From Cryptomeria japonica (taxonomy: Eukaryota > Streptophyta > Pinopsida > Cupressales > Cupressaceae), in assembly GCF_030272615.1 (NCBI RefSeq), contig NC_081415.1, forward strand, positions 630,643,240 through 630,707,239: a stretch of 64,000 nt of DNA, read 5' to 3'. Each line of letters opens with the position of its first letter. The stretch's first letter is position 1. A program made the position numbers and the translations under genes. The notes beneath the pieces were generated by a model. The model searched no databases, was not told the origin of the DNA, and saw nothing but the letters and a program-made list of their open reading frames with translations. Below, in pieces: positions 36,681-47,964 of this stretch.

Positions 36681-38439
36681 TCAAAAGACCCCTAAACTAA
36701 AGCACACAAAAGGAAAACTTATTGTAAAGCTATATACAAGACTCTTAGACTCGACATGACTCAAAGAAACAACATATGTACATGAATTTACATGATTTCT
36801 CAGTTTTTGCAATAGGAGCGTGGCAAAGGTCGTGGTTCTCAGTCGAGCTAATTCATCTTTGAATACAAAAAAGAAATCTCTCACCATGCATCTTTCATAT
36901 TCAAGCAATTCCTCACACAAAATAAGCAATTGAGGTAATTTGTTGGGTCCATGATTTATCCAAATACAAGTCATTTTCCCATAATCCCCATAATCAAAAT
37001 CATAATAACTTTCAAAACTAGGATTAAGGAAAGAGACAACTTGACATGTTTCAGGTTCGAACGGAGATGCTTGTGTGTCCTCCACCTTCGCATCATAAGA
37101 ATAAAGATCACTAACTGCTTTAGGAGGTCGCCATTGGTGATGTACCATTCCACGAGCATTCACAATATGTTGATTTTGATTTGGAAGCTCCTCTTGAAAC
37201 AAGCTTAGTGCCCCTTGGAATAGCTCAACATTTTTTACTTTCATAGTGACATCTTGCATAAACCATGCATCCTCATGAAATTTTGTGAGCATATCTTCAA
37301 AAAATAAGGACTCCTTCATAGATTGAGTTTCAAACATCTCTAGTTGATCAAATTCAATCTTTGGTGGCCTTTTATCTTCAAGCATAGTCTCGGGAGGCCA
37401 GAGCTAATGATGAATCACATCACTCACCATAACTTGTTTGTCTTGAATTTTTTTTGGTGATGATTCTATTTTTACTTCTTCCATGAGATCTTTCAGTGCC
37501 CCCTCAAATAATATGATGGTGATGAAATCTTTAAGCACCCCCTCGATTTGTTCTTCATACCTGGGCTCACTTATGATGATTTGTAGCTCTTTGTTCAATA
37601 TCTCAACTTGATTGTCCTCTACAAGGATGCTACTTGAAACTTCCTGCAATTCATTCTCAATAATCTCTTTTTGTAGCATGAATGAAAATTCCTCAAGGAA
37701 TGGTTCATCTTCTCCTTTGATTGTTTGATTGACATTTTGATCTTCCCTTATTACTAATTGAGCATTCTTAATTGCTTCTTCATCTTGCATTTCACAACAT
37801 TCTTCTTCAGGTGCAAGGCATAGTGAGTTGTCCATTGTAATACATTGATCATCAGGTGAACTTGTATCATCAACTTGAAACTGCATTCCTTCACAATCAG
37901 GTGGTGTAGTGATATCTTGTTCATATGTTCTTCTGAATTCATTGTGAGATGTGCACCCTAGGATTTGTTCACGATGCACTATTCTTCAGATAAGACTGGC
38001 ATTCCAAACTGATATCTGACTTGGTTGATGGCCATTTCAAACAATGAGCAAGTAAACCGGAGTGAGGTACATTGTGAATCCTACAACATAATGGTAGCAA
38101 TATACCTTCTAAACGCATTTCACCATTCAAAATAGGCTGACTCTCGATCATCCACCAAAATCTTGTAAGAGGATCCTTTCTCTCTGGGACACTTAAATTG
38201 CCTTCTTTTGCTTTTGGTCTAGGAACATCCCAAAAGAAGATCTTTCCCTGCGCTGCCGATTCTATCCTTGATAAGTATTTCAAGCAATGCATTTCACCAT
38301 GTTCATTTGTCTCATGGGTTCGACATTGCCCTGGCCTTGCAAACTTGGACAATCTACATGGGTAAAGTTGTGCATTCAATCTCCACCATAGTTGAAGAAA
38401 ATCAACTTGTTGCTCATCATGAGATTGTTGTTGCTCCAT
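36681..38439 (-). pseudogene. Internal protein of the 12.7-kb element, unknown, broken
   Basis: Three minus-strand frames join into one product. 38439-37969 is basic, Trp- and Cys-rich (MEQQQSHDEQQVDFLQLWW, RFWWMIESQPIL). 37979-37404 is strongly acidic. 37385-36681 lies in the same frame as the second after a single TAG (TAGCTCTGG). The first and second frames overlap by 11 bases in different frames, which looks like a frameshift. Total is about 580 codons. I see no zinc knuckle, protease DSG/DTG, RT FxDD/YxDD or integrase motif, so it is not a normal gag-pol. It has no membrane segment except a hydrophobic tail at the end of the last frame (SFVCFSLGVF region). Function unknown; it may be a structural or gag-replacing protein. 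Confidence 0.55.
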
Positions 38440-38756
38440 TGAGAAATCTTGATTTTTTTTATTTGATTTTTTTTGGTTTTTCTGTTTTTTAATTTTTTTG
38501 GATTTTCTGGAATAAGAGAGATCTTGAATATCTCAGATTCAACTTGAAAGCTCAACTGGTTCCAACTGTGAAAATTGCTTCCTTTCTTTGCAAGTCCACC
38601 AAAGGGTGACTTCCAACATCAGCTGCTTTATTCATGTATCCATAATCATGCATTCCTTCTGTTTAATTTATGTCGAGTGTGAAGATGACTCTCTACTGAT
38701 CTTCCTTTGATTCACCTGTTCAAGAGTTTGCATTCGTTGTCATGGCCTCCTAATTC

Positions 38757-39370
38757 TGTTGAAAGCGGGAAAAGGGTAAAAAAAGCCTTGGATAACTCCT
38801 CTAAATATGACTTGATAAAATTTGGATTTTAGTTGCTTAGGTGTTCATCATGATCATTCCCTCCTTCTAGCGCCAATTTTGTTGAGAGCGGGAGTAGGGT
38901 AAAAAAATCCATGGATAACTCCTCTAAATATAACTTGATAATGGATTTTATTTTCTTAGGTGTTCATCATGATCATGCCCTCCCTCTAGCACCAATTCTG
39001 TTGAGAGCAGGAGAAGGGTAAAAAAAAGCCCTAGATAACTCCTCTAAATATGACTTGATAAGATCTGGATTTTAGTTGCTTAGGTGTTCATCATGATCAT
39101 GCCCTCCTTCTAGCATCGATTATGTTGAGAGCGGGAGAAGGGTTAAAAAAAGCCCTGGATAACTCCTCTAACTATGACTTGATAAAATCTGGATTTTAGT
39201 TGCTTAGGTGTTCATCACGATCATGCCCTCCTTCTAGCGCCAATTCTATTGAGAGCGGGAGAAGGGTAAAAAAAAGCCCTAGATAACTCCTCTAAATATG
39301 ACTTGATAAAATCTGGATTTTAGTTGCTTAGGTGTTCATCATGATCATGCCCTCCTTCTAGCGCCAAATT
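38757..39370 (-). repeat. Five tandem copies of a 119-124-bp unit containing the primer binding site
   Basis: Units start at 38757, 38880, 38999, 39123 and 39247, each with TGTTGAGAGCGGGAG (variants), and end with CCTTCTAGCGCCAATT (variants). The last abuts the 5' LTR at 39371. On the minus strand each unit reads LTR-end-like TCAACA, then the primer-binding-like TTGGCGCTAGAAGG, then about 100 bp of leader. Thus the primer site and leader are present five times. Confidence 0.9.
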
Positions 39371-42300
39371 TGTTGACGTGTTTCTTACGCACATGCGAAC
39401 ACAGAATAAAATACCATAAGTATCTTATCCTCTCTTGAACAAAGTTATTTGAATGTTGAAGATTTGCCTAAGGATCAATCGAAATAACTCCAAGGTTGTT
39501 ATATGTAGGGTCTCTACGTGTGGATAAGCTATGTTGGTGTGATGTGATTTTGCTGGATTCACAAGGGGACTTACATTCGAATGCCTAAACGCTTTGATAT
39601 GTTGGAACTTAAGTCCTACCTACTAACCAGCATAACAAAGAAATAACAAAAGGTGTAGGGTTTAGAGAGTATTCTAGGATCTAGAATGCAAGAAGATAGA
39701 TGAGTGACTAGGTGGAGTCCTACTGGGCTAGGTCTTACCATCAAACTGAACAATTCTACACTAGCTCAGTGCAATCTTCTAAGGGATGTTTCAAATATGT
39801 TCAAATCGTTACACCATCAGACACTAATCACCATTCAAGTTAATGCATGAACAATAGATGCATAACAATTTGAGATTAAGCTCATTCAATGCCAGTTGAC
39901 CACGTAGGGCGCACTTACAATCAGTAAGAGGCTAGTGGTTTGGACTAGGCGAATTCCACGCGAGTGCATTCAGTAACTTCCTTCATTCAATCTAATAATT
40001 TACCATCTAAAATGAAGATTCAACAAGAAACCATGCATATTGCAAAGAAACAACACACTTAATCATAACTTCGATGAAAATGGAGTTCATTTACAATCAA
40101 GGCAACAATTTCTTGCCTTCTCTTCATAATCTACTCTAATTATTATCTAAGCTTCTATTGTTCTATCATATTCACAAACTATTCACTATTAACCCACTAT
40201 TAACCTTTACAAATGAAGAGCCAGAGCCTTATATAGAATTCTCTTTACATTTCAATGGCTATGATTGATTTACAATCAATGACTAGGATTTCAAAATGAA
40301 AACCCTAATTAGGGTTTATTATAACAAACTCCTCTAGCCAATGATAAAATTGCATTCAATGTTTTAGAACCAATAGGAAACAGGGGTAGGTACATCAGAG
40401 TTTGTGTCTCCATGTGTAAGCATGGTTCATCGAATCTGAACATGCTAATGTGGAGCATTCTGATTGGGGGAATAGTGACTAGGATGCCACCTTGTCTTGC
40501 GTTTGCTTGGTCAATGAACATTGAGCAATATTTCATGAAACTCAATGTGATGATGATGAGAAGCTAACTTTGATTAACTCTTCTGAAACTATCTGCTTCT
40601 TCAATGTACCCTTGCACTAACCTTAGTTGATCCTCCTTTGTTTTTGATATACTTGATGAATGATGTACCCCTCCTTGACTCTCTTGTGTTTGATGAAGCC
40701 TCCTCATGGTCAAGTCACTCCTCCTCTAGTAGCTCATATCACCTTGAAATGTTTGTAAGATCCTTACTTTGACATTTTGTGATTTCTCTATGTGATAGAA
40801 TGAGGTCCTTGAGAATATCTTGCTCTATTGCTTGCAACTCCTTGAACACTTGAAGTCCTTCAACTTGGAAGCACTTTGAGTCCTCTCTCATGCATTTGAA
40901 GTGTCCTTGATGATGATGAAACTTCAAGAGGTCGCCCTTGCTATGGCTTGATCTTCCTCCAACTTGATTTTATTGATTTGCAAAACAAACAAAAGATGAA
41001 TAAGAATACACGATATATATTCATTCTAACATGGCATTTCTTACCTTAAATCTCCAATAAGAAGATATTTGAGTCGATTTACCTTGAAGCTAGGAGGAAA
41101 AGACACACTTTTAGAAGAAATTCACTTCTGTACCTTAGAAAGGGTCAGGAGCGAATTTTACATTTGTGTTCAAATTCATCAGGTTTACTCATTTCTACTA
41201 GCTCAAACCATGATTATAGATCCTTAAGGCTTGGATGAGGTCATTCTTCCTTATGCAAAATTATTGAACCAAGGATTCTACTCAAACTGGAGGTGAGATG
41301 TAGATTTTGAAAGAATTCACTCATGTACCTTGGAGAGGGTCAGGAGCGAATTTGATCCTCTAGGCTCAATTCATACTCCTTTTCACTTAGCCTTATCTTA
41401 GACTTGACCTTTCAATCCCTCTCTCCCGAAGGCAAGATTTATTTGACCCCCAAAAAGGCCTAAAAGAAGGGTTTTGCTTCAAACCCTAGGCAAGTTCAGG
41501 ACCTATAATGAAATTCGCTTTGGACCCTTTCCAAGGATAGGACCTATAATGAAATTCTCTCTAGACCCTTTGGAAGGGTCAGGAGTGAATTTTGCATTTA
41601 GTCTCAAATTCATTATTTCCTTTGATTCAATTCACTTCTCAAGGCAAGTATACATCAATCCTCTCTCAACCATGCCATAGGAACAAATATCTTGACCCCA
41701 AACAAGGAGTAAATAGGTGTTTAGGAAAATTCGCTCTGGACCCTTTGGAAGGTACATGAGCAAATTAAGCAATTTCAGTTAATTCCCTTATCATAACTCA
41801 TTCTTGAAGGCATTAGACTTCATAATTGTGTTCCCTCTAGGCATAGACAAGTCATTTGCTTTAAAAAATGCTTAGGAATAGGTTGGTTCAGGGGTTTGAG
41901 CAAGGTACAAGGTATCTTGAAGAAATTCGCTCTGGATCCTTTGGAAGGGTCATAGCGAATTTGCTCCCTTAGGCTCAATTCACACTTCTTTTCCTTTCAA
42001 ATCACCTTAAACTTGGCTTTCAAATCCTTCTTTCACCTCAATCATGTCAATTTTCTTCCATTATTATTCAAAATGAGATTATTTCAATGGCTTAGGTGAG
42101 GAATGAAGTCTTTTTAAGAATTTCGCTTTGGACCCTTTGGAAGGGTCAGGAGCTTAAGTGAAATTCACTCTGGACCCTTTGGAAGGGTTAGGAGCGAGTT
42201 TTGCATTTTTGCACAAATTCTTTACACTTTATGACCATAACTCACTCAAATGCATGTCTAAGGATGCCTCTAAGTTCAATCAACCTCAACCAATGTTATG

Positions 42301-43822
42301 CTTGATGTAAATTGAGAGCAAAAGGAGGTTTCAAAAGAATTCGCTCTGGACCCTTTGGAAGGGTCAGGAGCGAAATTGCTATTTGCACTCAAACTCTCAT
42401 CATTTCCTTCAACTTTGCTCTTAGACTTGTCTTTTGGGTCCTTCCTTCATCTCAATAAAGTCCATTTACCTTGAAAGTGATGTCCACTCAATGCTTTTGG
42501 TAACAAATTAGGCCTTTCTAAGGATTTCGCTTTGGACCCTTTGGAAGGGTCAGGAGCGAAATTCATATTTTCACTCAATTCATCCTTCATTTTACTTTTG
42601 TTTTGACCTTTGTCCATGCTAGGAAGACATCCTAAGAGTTTTCCTTGCTCAAATTTGGAGTCAAAGAGCAACTATTGACAAGTTCGCTTGTGTACCCTTG
42701 GAAGGTACATGACCTCAAAGAATTTCACTCTGGACCCTTTGGAAGGGTTAGGAGCGAAATTGATGATTTTGCATAAATTCTCCATATTTCATCACTTTAC
42801 TTTGTTTGAATTCACTTCAAGGGAATGTACAAATCAAATCCCCCTCACTCAAGGCATAGAATCGTGAATTTGTTCCAAATAAGGGGCAAGAAGGTTCTCT
42901 TAGAGAAATTCGCTCTGGAGGAAGGGTCTGGAGTGAAATTGATGTTTTAGGCTCAATTTCCTCGTCCCATCTCATTCCAAATTTCTCATAAGGCATAGAT
43001 AGGTCACTCCTCATTCAGTCAAGGCGTAGGAGCAAGCATTTTTTATCTAAGTTAGGAGATCTAAGGAAATTCGCTTTGGACCCTTTATGAGGGTCTAGAG
43101 CGAATTTTTCTTCTTGAGCTCAAATTCTTATATTTCCAAGGCTAAGTGCATTCGGCTAGGTTTCAATTCATTCTCAAGGCCTAGATAGATCATCCTCTCC
43201 TCAATCATGACTAGAAAGCAATGTTTTGTCCAAAATAGGAGGGCAAAGAGAGCTAAGGAAGAATTCTCTCCTATCCCTTTGGAAGGGCTAGGAGCGAATT
43301 TGACACTATCACTCAAATTCCTCATTCAACTCTCAAGTTTATAAGTCTAGGCTTGGTCGTTAGGCATTTTCTAAGGATAAATAGGTCAGTTTCACATCAA
43401 TCAATTCCTAGAAGTATAAGAACTTCATCATTCATTAACTGGACCAATCTCAAACCCTCAAAGGGAAGAATCCTTGAGAACACATACTCATAGATCTCCA
43501 TTCACTTAACTCAATGACATAGGTCTCAAAAGGCAAGACTCATAGCATGACACAAAGACTTCCTTAAACTCAATCAAGACTCAACCCTAGAAACAAGACC
43601 TAGACCTAACCAAGGGGAGGCTTTCAAAGAGACCCTGACCTGGACCATCTATTGACCCACTTCAATTCAAGCAGGGCCTTCTATCCTAATGATCTCTCTG
43701 GCAATTCTCCAATGCAAAGATTAATAGCCAAGACTAGACAACCAAGCAAAGAAAACTAACCTAGAAAGCAAAAAGCAGGGGTCCCCATTTGCAATGGGGT
43801 GATGTGTGAATACATCACAACA
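39371..43822 (-). repeat. 5' LTR of the 12.7-kb element (4452 bp)
   Basis: Co-linear with 31109-35688 and carries the same hairpin array (about 41110-43300), telo-box (40300-40317) and TATA (about 40236). It is 128 bp shorter, with small deletions visible in the array: for example the 33240-33310 cluster is reduced near 41500. Sense-strand start is TGTTGTGATGTATTCACACATC at 43822. Confidence 0.9.
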
Positions 43823-44972
43823 CTACATTTTTTCATTTTTTCATAACAATCAAATGTAAATGTTAGCATTATTTTGAGGCCTTCCAGAGACTTTACACGA
43901 GACACTGGCACAAACATTAATCCTATTATTTCTCTTGATCCTATATTAATTGTGACTTTTGATAGAGTCAACCCCTGAGATTTATGTATTGTTAATGCTC
44001 ATGCCAATCTTAATGGTAATTGAAGTGTGTTGCCCGTTTGTATTATTTTTATTGAAATTGTATTTGGATGATGATTTTCAAATGGTGTTCCTGAATAATT
44101 GTCAACTTCAACCATGGCATATGTTGGTGGTTTAGGTGGAGAGCTTCCTAGTTTATATATAATCTTTTGAATATATCCTAGAGCTCCATGTACAAGTCCT
44201 ACTTGTATCCAAAACTTTGAAGTCAACATCACTCTTGAATTTGTACTGATCAAAATCTCTAAATCAAGCTCATCATTAGAAAAATCTTCTAGTTGATGCA
44301 TGCTTCCTACTTTTATTGCAAGACTATATGCAATAAGATGTTTCAATGATTATAACATTTTTTTGTTATGATTGTGAACATTTTCATTTGTGGAGAACAA
44401 ATGGACAGTAGTTTCAAACTCAACATTACTTGCAACATCTATGCTACATGGGGTTCTTGTCATAAGCAACCTACAATCATTGATTTTTGGGTTTGCATCT
44501 ACTAGATTTGTCACAAGTTGATGAAATCCTTGTTGTTGGCTATTTTCTTCATTTTGTTTGAATATTTTATCTAATGTAACCATAGTTTTGAATTCATCCC
44601 ACAATAACTTTGCTCATCGGTTGTTGTCATATGTCAGTCTATAATTGAATGAAGGAAATTGGCACAAACCTCCCACCAAAATCATAGATATAGTTGAACA
44701 ATGATTGATAAAATGTATTTTAAAATTGTGGAGTAATATTATATAAATGTCATAGAGATATAAATTATATTAAATATAATATGAAATAGTTATCTTCATT
44801 AGTAATAATAAAAGGTCTACCTACAAAACTTATGTGTGCATTTTGTGGGAATGTCAATCAAATTTAAGAATCTATGTTTTCTAACATGTTTTGACCAATA
44901 AAGCTCATTTCATCAATCAAAATGTATTTGATATGTGCTATATATTTTTGAACTTATAAGTTATGTTCAATC
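43823..44972 (-). pseudogene. Helitron PIF1-type helicase, C-terminal half (segment 3)
   Basis: Frames 44604-44350, 44346-43999 and 43971-43823, plus 44950-44800, give conserved helicase motifs. They include a Walker B region ILIDEMSFIG (about 44935-44900), NSRVMLTSKFWIQVGLVHGALG, TYAMVEVDNYSG, LQLPLRLA, and VTINIGSREIIGLMFVPVSRVKSLEGL. These are the Helitron/PIF1 helicase motifs in their usual order. Several frameshifts and stops make it non-functional. Its C-terminal end is cut by the 12.7-kb element at 43822; the continuation is at 31108-30950. Confidence 0.85.
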
Positions 44973-46765
44973 TGTTAGAGTTATCTTGTATTAGCTAATA
45001 ATTATTTATTTAATTATTAGTCTATTATACTCTACGCTTAAGCTAAACTTAGGCATTTAATAATATGGTAAGTATTTAATAATTATTCTAATTATTAAAT
45101 ACACTTTATCCCTTTAGGGTTGCATATTCTCCTTTTATAAGGATTGTATTATATTTTTCTTTTCTATTCCCTCTCTAAATGATAATTTTTTTCTTCAGAG
45201 CCATTATTGTGTTTTTGTCTCCAATATTCTCTTGTGACAGGTATTTTTCTTGCATTAGCTCTTGGGATCTCTGAAGTTGTATTTTCTCAACCTTTTCACA
45301 ATCTAGTTGAGCAAAATCTCAAATTGGGATTCTCAATTTTGAATGGATTGTAGAGGCATCTATATTGAATGTTGGAACTCTTGTTGGTGCAAGTAGTAGA
45401 AGGGGAGAACAACATGGCATTGCGGTATTTTCAAGAGCTTGACTAATGGCACCAATTAGATATGACTTTCATGTTCTTGTTGCTCCTTATATTATGATGT
45501 GTGTATGCTTAAAGTCATCATTGCTTAACTAGAAAATAATAAAGAAAAACATGAATCCCTAGCAATTCAAACATAAACCAGTGAAATAGATGCATAATAG
45601 AATCAAATTAAACAATATAAAACTCCCTATTGTGCATCATGGCTTCCATTGATCTTCTCTTCTTCGTGGTATGATGGCTCTCAGATATTATGCTGGCAAC
45701 CTGCAATTGATACAAAGATTCAAAGTTTGTGATTGTTGAAAATGGAGATTGAATGTTGAATTTATAGATTTTTGGGTGAGATTGATTGAGAGGTGGAACA
45801 AAAGTGAGTTCACAATGTGATTGATAGTTGAACTGTTGATTTGGAGGTGGAATAGAATAGATTGAATTGTTAAATGAGTTAACTAAATAGATAAAAGAGT
45901 TAACTGATTGAAAGATGAAAAAGAATGATTGGAGGATAATTGATTGATGACAAAGAAAACTCTATTTAGAAAAAGCTAAGTGGAAGATAGAAATAGAATG
46001 ATTGGAGAGAATTAAAGAAATGATGTAATTGATCAATTAATTGAAATGGTCAATTAAAATAGATTGAATAGTTAACTGATTGAAAGCTTTTTGGAAAAAA
46101 GCAAAGTGGAAGATAAAAATAGGAATTGAAAAGATAGTGATTTAATTAATTAATTAATTGAATTAATTAATTTAGCATGTGCTTGCACTTTGACTTTGAT
46201 TTTCAATTTAATCTTTGCATGAGATTTAATTCAAATATTGAATTTATTTTAAATTCAATTTGTTATTTGAATATATTTAGAACTTGACTTTGATTTTCAA
46301 TTTGATTTTTGAAATCATGCACATGTATTTGAAATTAGAAGAAATTGGAAGAATATGAATTTGAATTTGAATTTGAAGACTTAATGAAATTAGAAGAATT
46401 AATTAAATGAAATTAGAATTCGGGGATTTGGAATTTGAATTTGAAGAATAAATTAGTTAGTTAAATAATTTTAAGAAACTATTTAATTATTTAGAAATTG
46501 AATTTAATTAAATAATAAAGATTATTCAAATTAAAATAATTAAATCATGATTAATTAAATAATTAATATTTAATTAATATTAAGAAAAGGGTTAAATGAT
46601 TAGATGATTAGAAGATAGAAATTGAAATAATTAGAAATATGGTGATGGAGAAATATGAATTGAGAAGAATAAGATTAATTAAATTAATTAAAAAATTAAA
46701 TAATTATTTAATCAATTAGAGGAATAATTAGTACATGATGAACGAGACATTTTTAGGTGTCTACA
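44973..46765. mobile_element. Insert of about 1.8 kb with LTR-like ends, in the Helitron helicase
   Basis: It starts TGTTAGAGTTATCTTG and contains TTATAAGGATTG and a 'cttttcta.tccctctct' region as in plant Copia LTRs. It ends ...GGTGTCTACA at 46765. The inner part (45700-46740) is very AT-rich with GAATTTGAATTT and TTAATTAA runs and no coding region. No 5-bp duplication is found, so the ends are provisional. It replaces the part of the helicase that should hold the Walker A motif. Confidence 0.45.
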
Positions 46766-47127
46766 TGATGAATAAAAGCTCTCCATTTTTATGTGTATAG
46801 TATTGTACCATAATTATGTCAATTGCCTTTCTTTGTTTACCACTGAGGATTGTGTAGTTGATGCATTGTAGTATATGAATCATGTATGAGACATCCATGA
46901 TCGCTCCTACTGCTTATGAAATTGATTGCTTGAACTGTGTACTCTTCACCTTGATATTCATGAGACCAATCTATATGTCTATCAATATCTCTTCTGTCCA
47001 ACATATCTATTTCAAAAACATGTATATTTGACCTTGATGCAATATAAATAAAATTTTCAATTCATGCTCTATGGTATTTCTTTGAATAGGTTCATTGTCT
47101 TCAATTTCAGAATCATTGGTATTTTCC
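46766..47127 (-). pseudogene. Helitron protein, linker and helicase start (segment 2)
   Basis: Minus-strand translation gives an acidic linker (NTNDSEIEDNEPIQ), then LDRRDIDRHIDWSHEYQGEEYTVQ in adjoining frames, then LSGKQRKAIDIIMVQYYTHKNGELLFIM. The last is the usual lead-in to the helicase Walker A motif. The frame breaks at 46766 just before the P-loop would start. Confidence 0.65.
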
Positions 47128-47159
47128 TGTTGGCAATAACAAGGAAGGAAAACTGAGAG

Positions 47160-47187
47160 GGGGGGGGGGCGGGGGGGGGGGGGGGGT
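47160..47187. repeat. Run of about 27 G with one C
   Basis: An almost unbroken G tract lies inside the Copia-like LTR. It could form G-quadruplexes; its exact length may be affected by sequencing. Confidence 0.8.
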
Positions 47188-47467
47188 TGAATCAGTTTTC
47201 ATCGAATTATACAAATTAAACACAATCTCAGATCTAATCAACTACAACAAGAACAAAGATAAACACAATAACACCAATATTTTGATGTGGAAATTCAGTT
47301 AAGGGAAAAACCACGGTGGGAACCTACCCACAATAAGATGATACTCTGCAGTAGTATGTGTAAATATTACAATGGGGAATGCACATGCATCCAGACACAC
47401 TACCTAGAGCTCACTGCTCAAATTACAATGAACCGGAAGGCTACAACCCTAAGGGAAGGTTCACTAC

Positions 47468-47964
47468 TGTGAGAATTTGCCAAGATCTAGAGGCAATGAA
47501 AGCACAAATAAGAGAGAACAAAATGTGACAAGAATAAACTGTATTCCTATCAATGATGAAAAATGTGATCAACTGGATCATCAAGATTGTTGTTACATAT
47601 AATGAATATGAGCTTGCTTATATAGGCAAGTCTATATGGATACGTGAGCACACAAACATGACATGTGGATCAATAAGAAACAAGGGTAGGTAGGAAACAG
47701 GTGTGGTAGGTAGGAGAAACAATAAAATATTCCACATGAGATGGATCACCCACTAAAGGTGGAATTATCACTCCACAATAAGTGGATATGATAGAGTAGT
47801 AACAAGATCACACCATAAAAGGTGGAAATTCTCCTACACACACAATCCCAAAGTGGCACAAACACCCAAGTGTCTCGTACCCAAACTACTATGAAATGCA
47901 TTATCCTAAGTAAATTTAAGTAAGGTGTAATAATATCAAACATGAATAATTAATTACACCAACA
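47468..47964 (-). repeat. 3' LTR of the 2.8-kb element
   Basis: Co-linear with 49799-50294, with scattered substitutions and small indels. It contains a TATATAGGC box seen on the plus strand as 'gcttatataggcaag' (47615-47630), which reads as a TATA box (CTATATAAGC) on the minus strand. Confidence 0.9.

Larger units (their letters stand above)
31109..43822 (-). mobile_element. 12.7-kb non-autonomous LTR element with 4.5-kb LTRs (LARD-like)
   Basis: Two long direct repeats (31109-35688 and 39371-43822), both starting TGTTGA and ending ATCACAACA on the plus strand, flank 3.68 kb of internal DNA. Flanking CTACC (31104-31108) and CTACA (43823-43827) fit a 5-bp target duplication with one change. 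A primer binding site adjoins 39371 on the minus strand (TTTGGCGCTAGAAGGAGGG), so sense is minus and the 5' LTR is the right-hand one. The polypurine tract at 35689-35705 is weak. No gag, protease, RT or integrase is seen, so it would need proteins from another element. The LTR ends and promoter match LTR-A and LTR-B. Confidence 0.85.

Noticed and set aside
43756-44604. Host PIF1 helicase gene
   Set aside because: The motifs fit, but upstream segments encode the Helitron-specific N domain and HUH Rep, so it is the helicase half of a Helitron.
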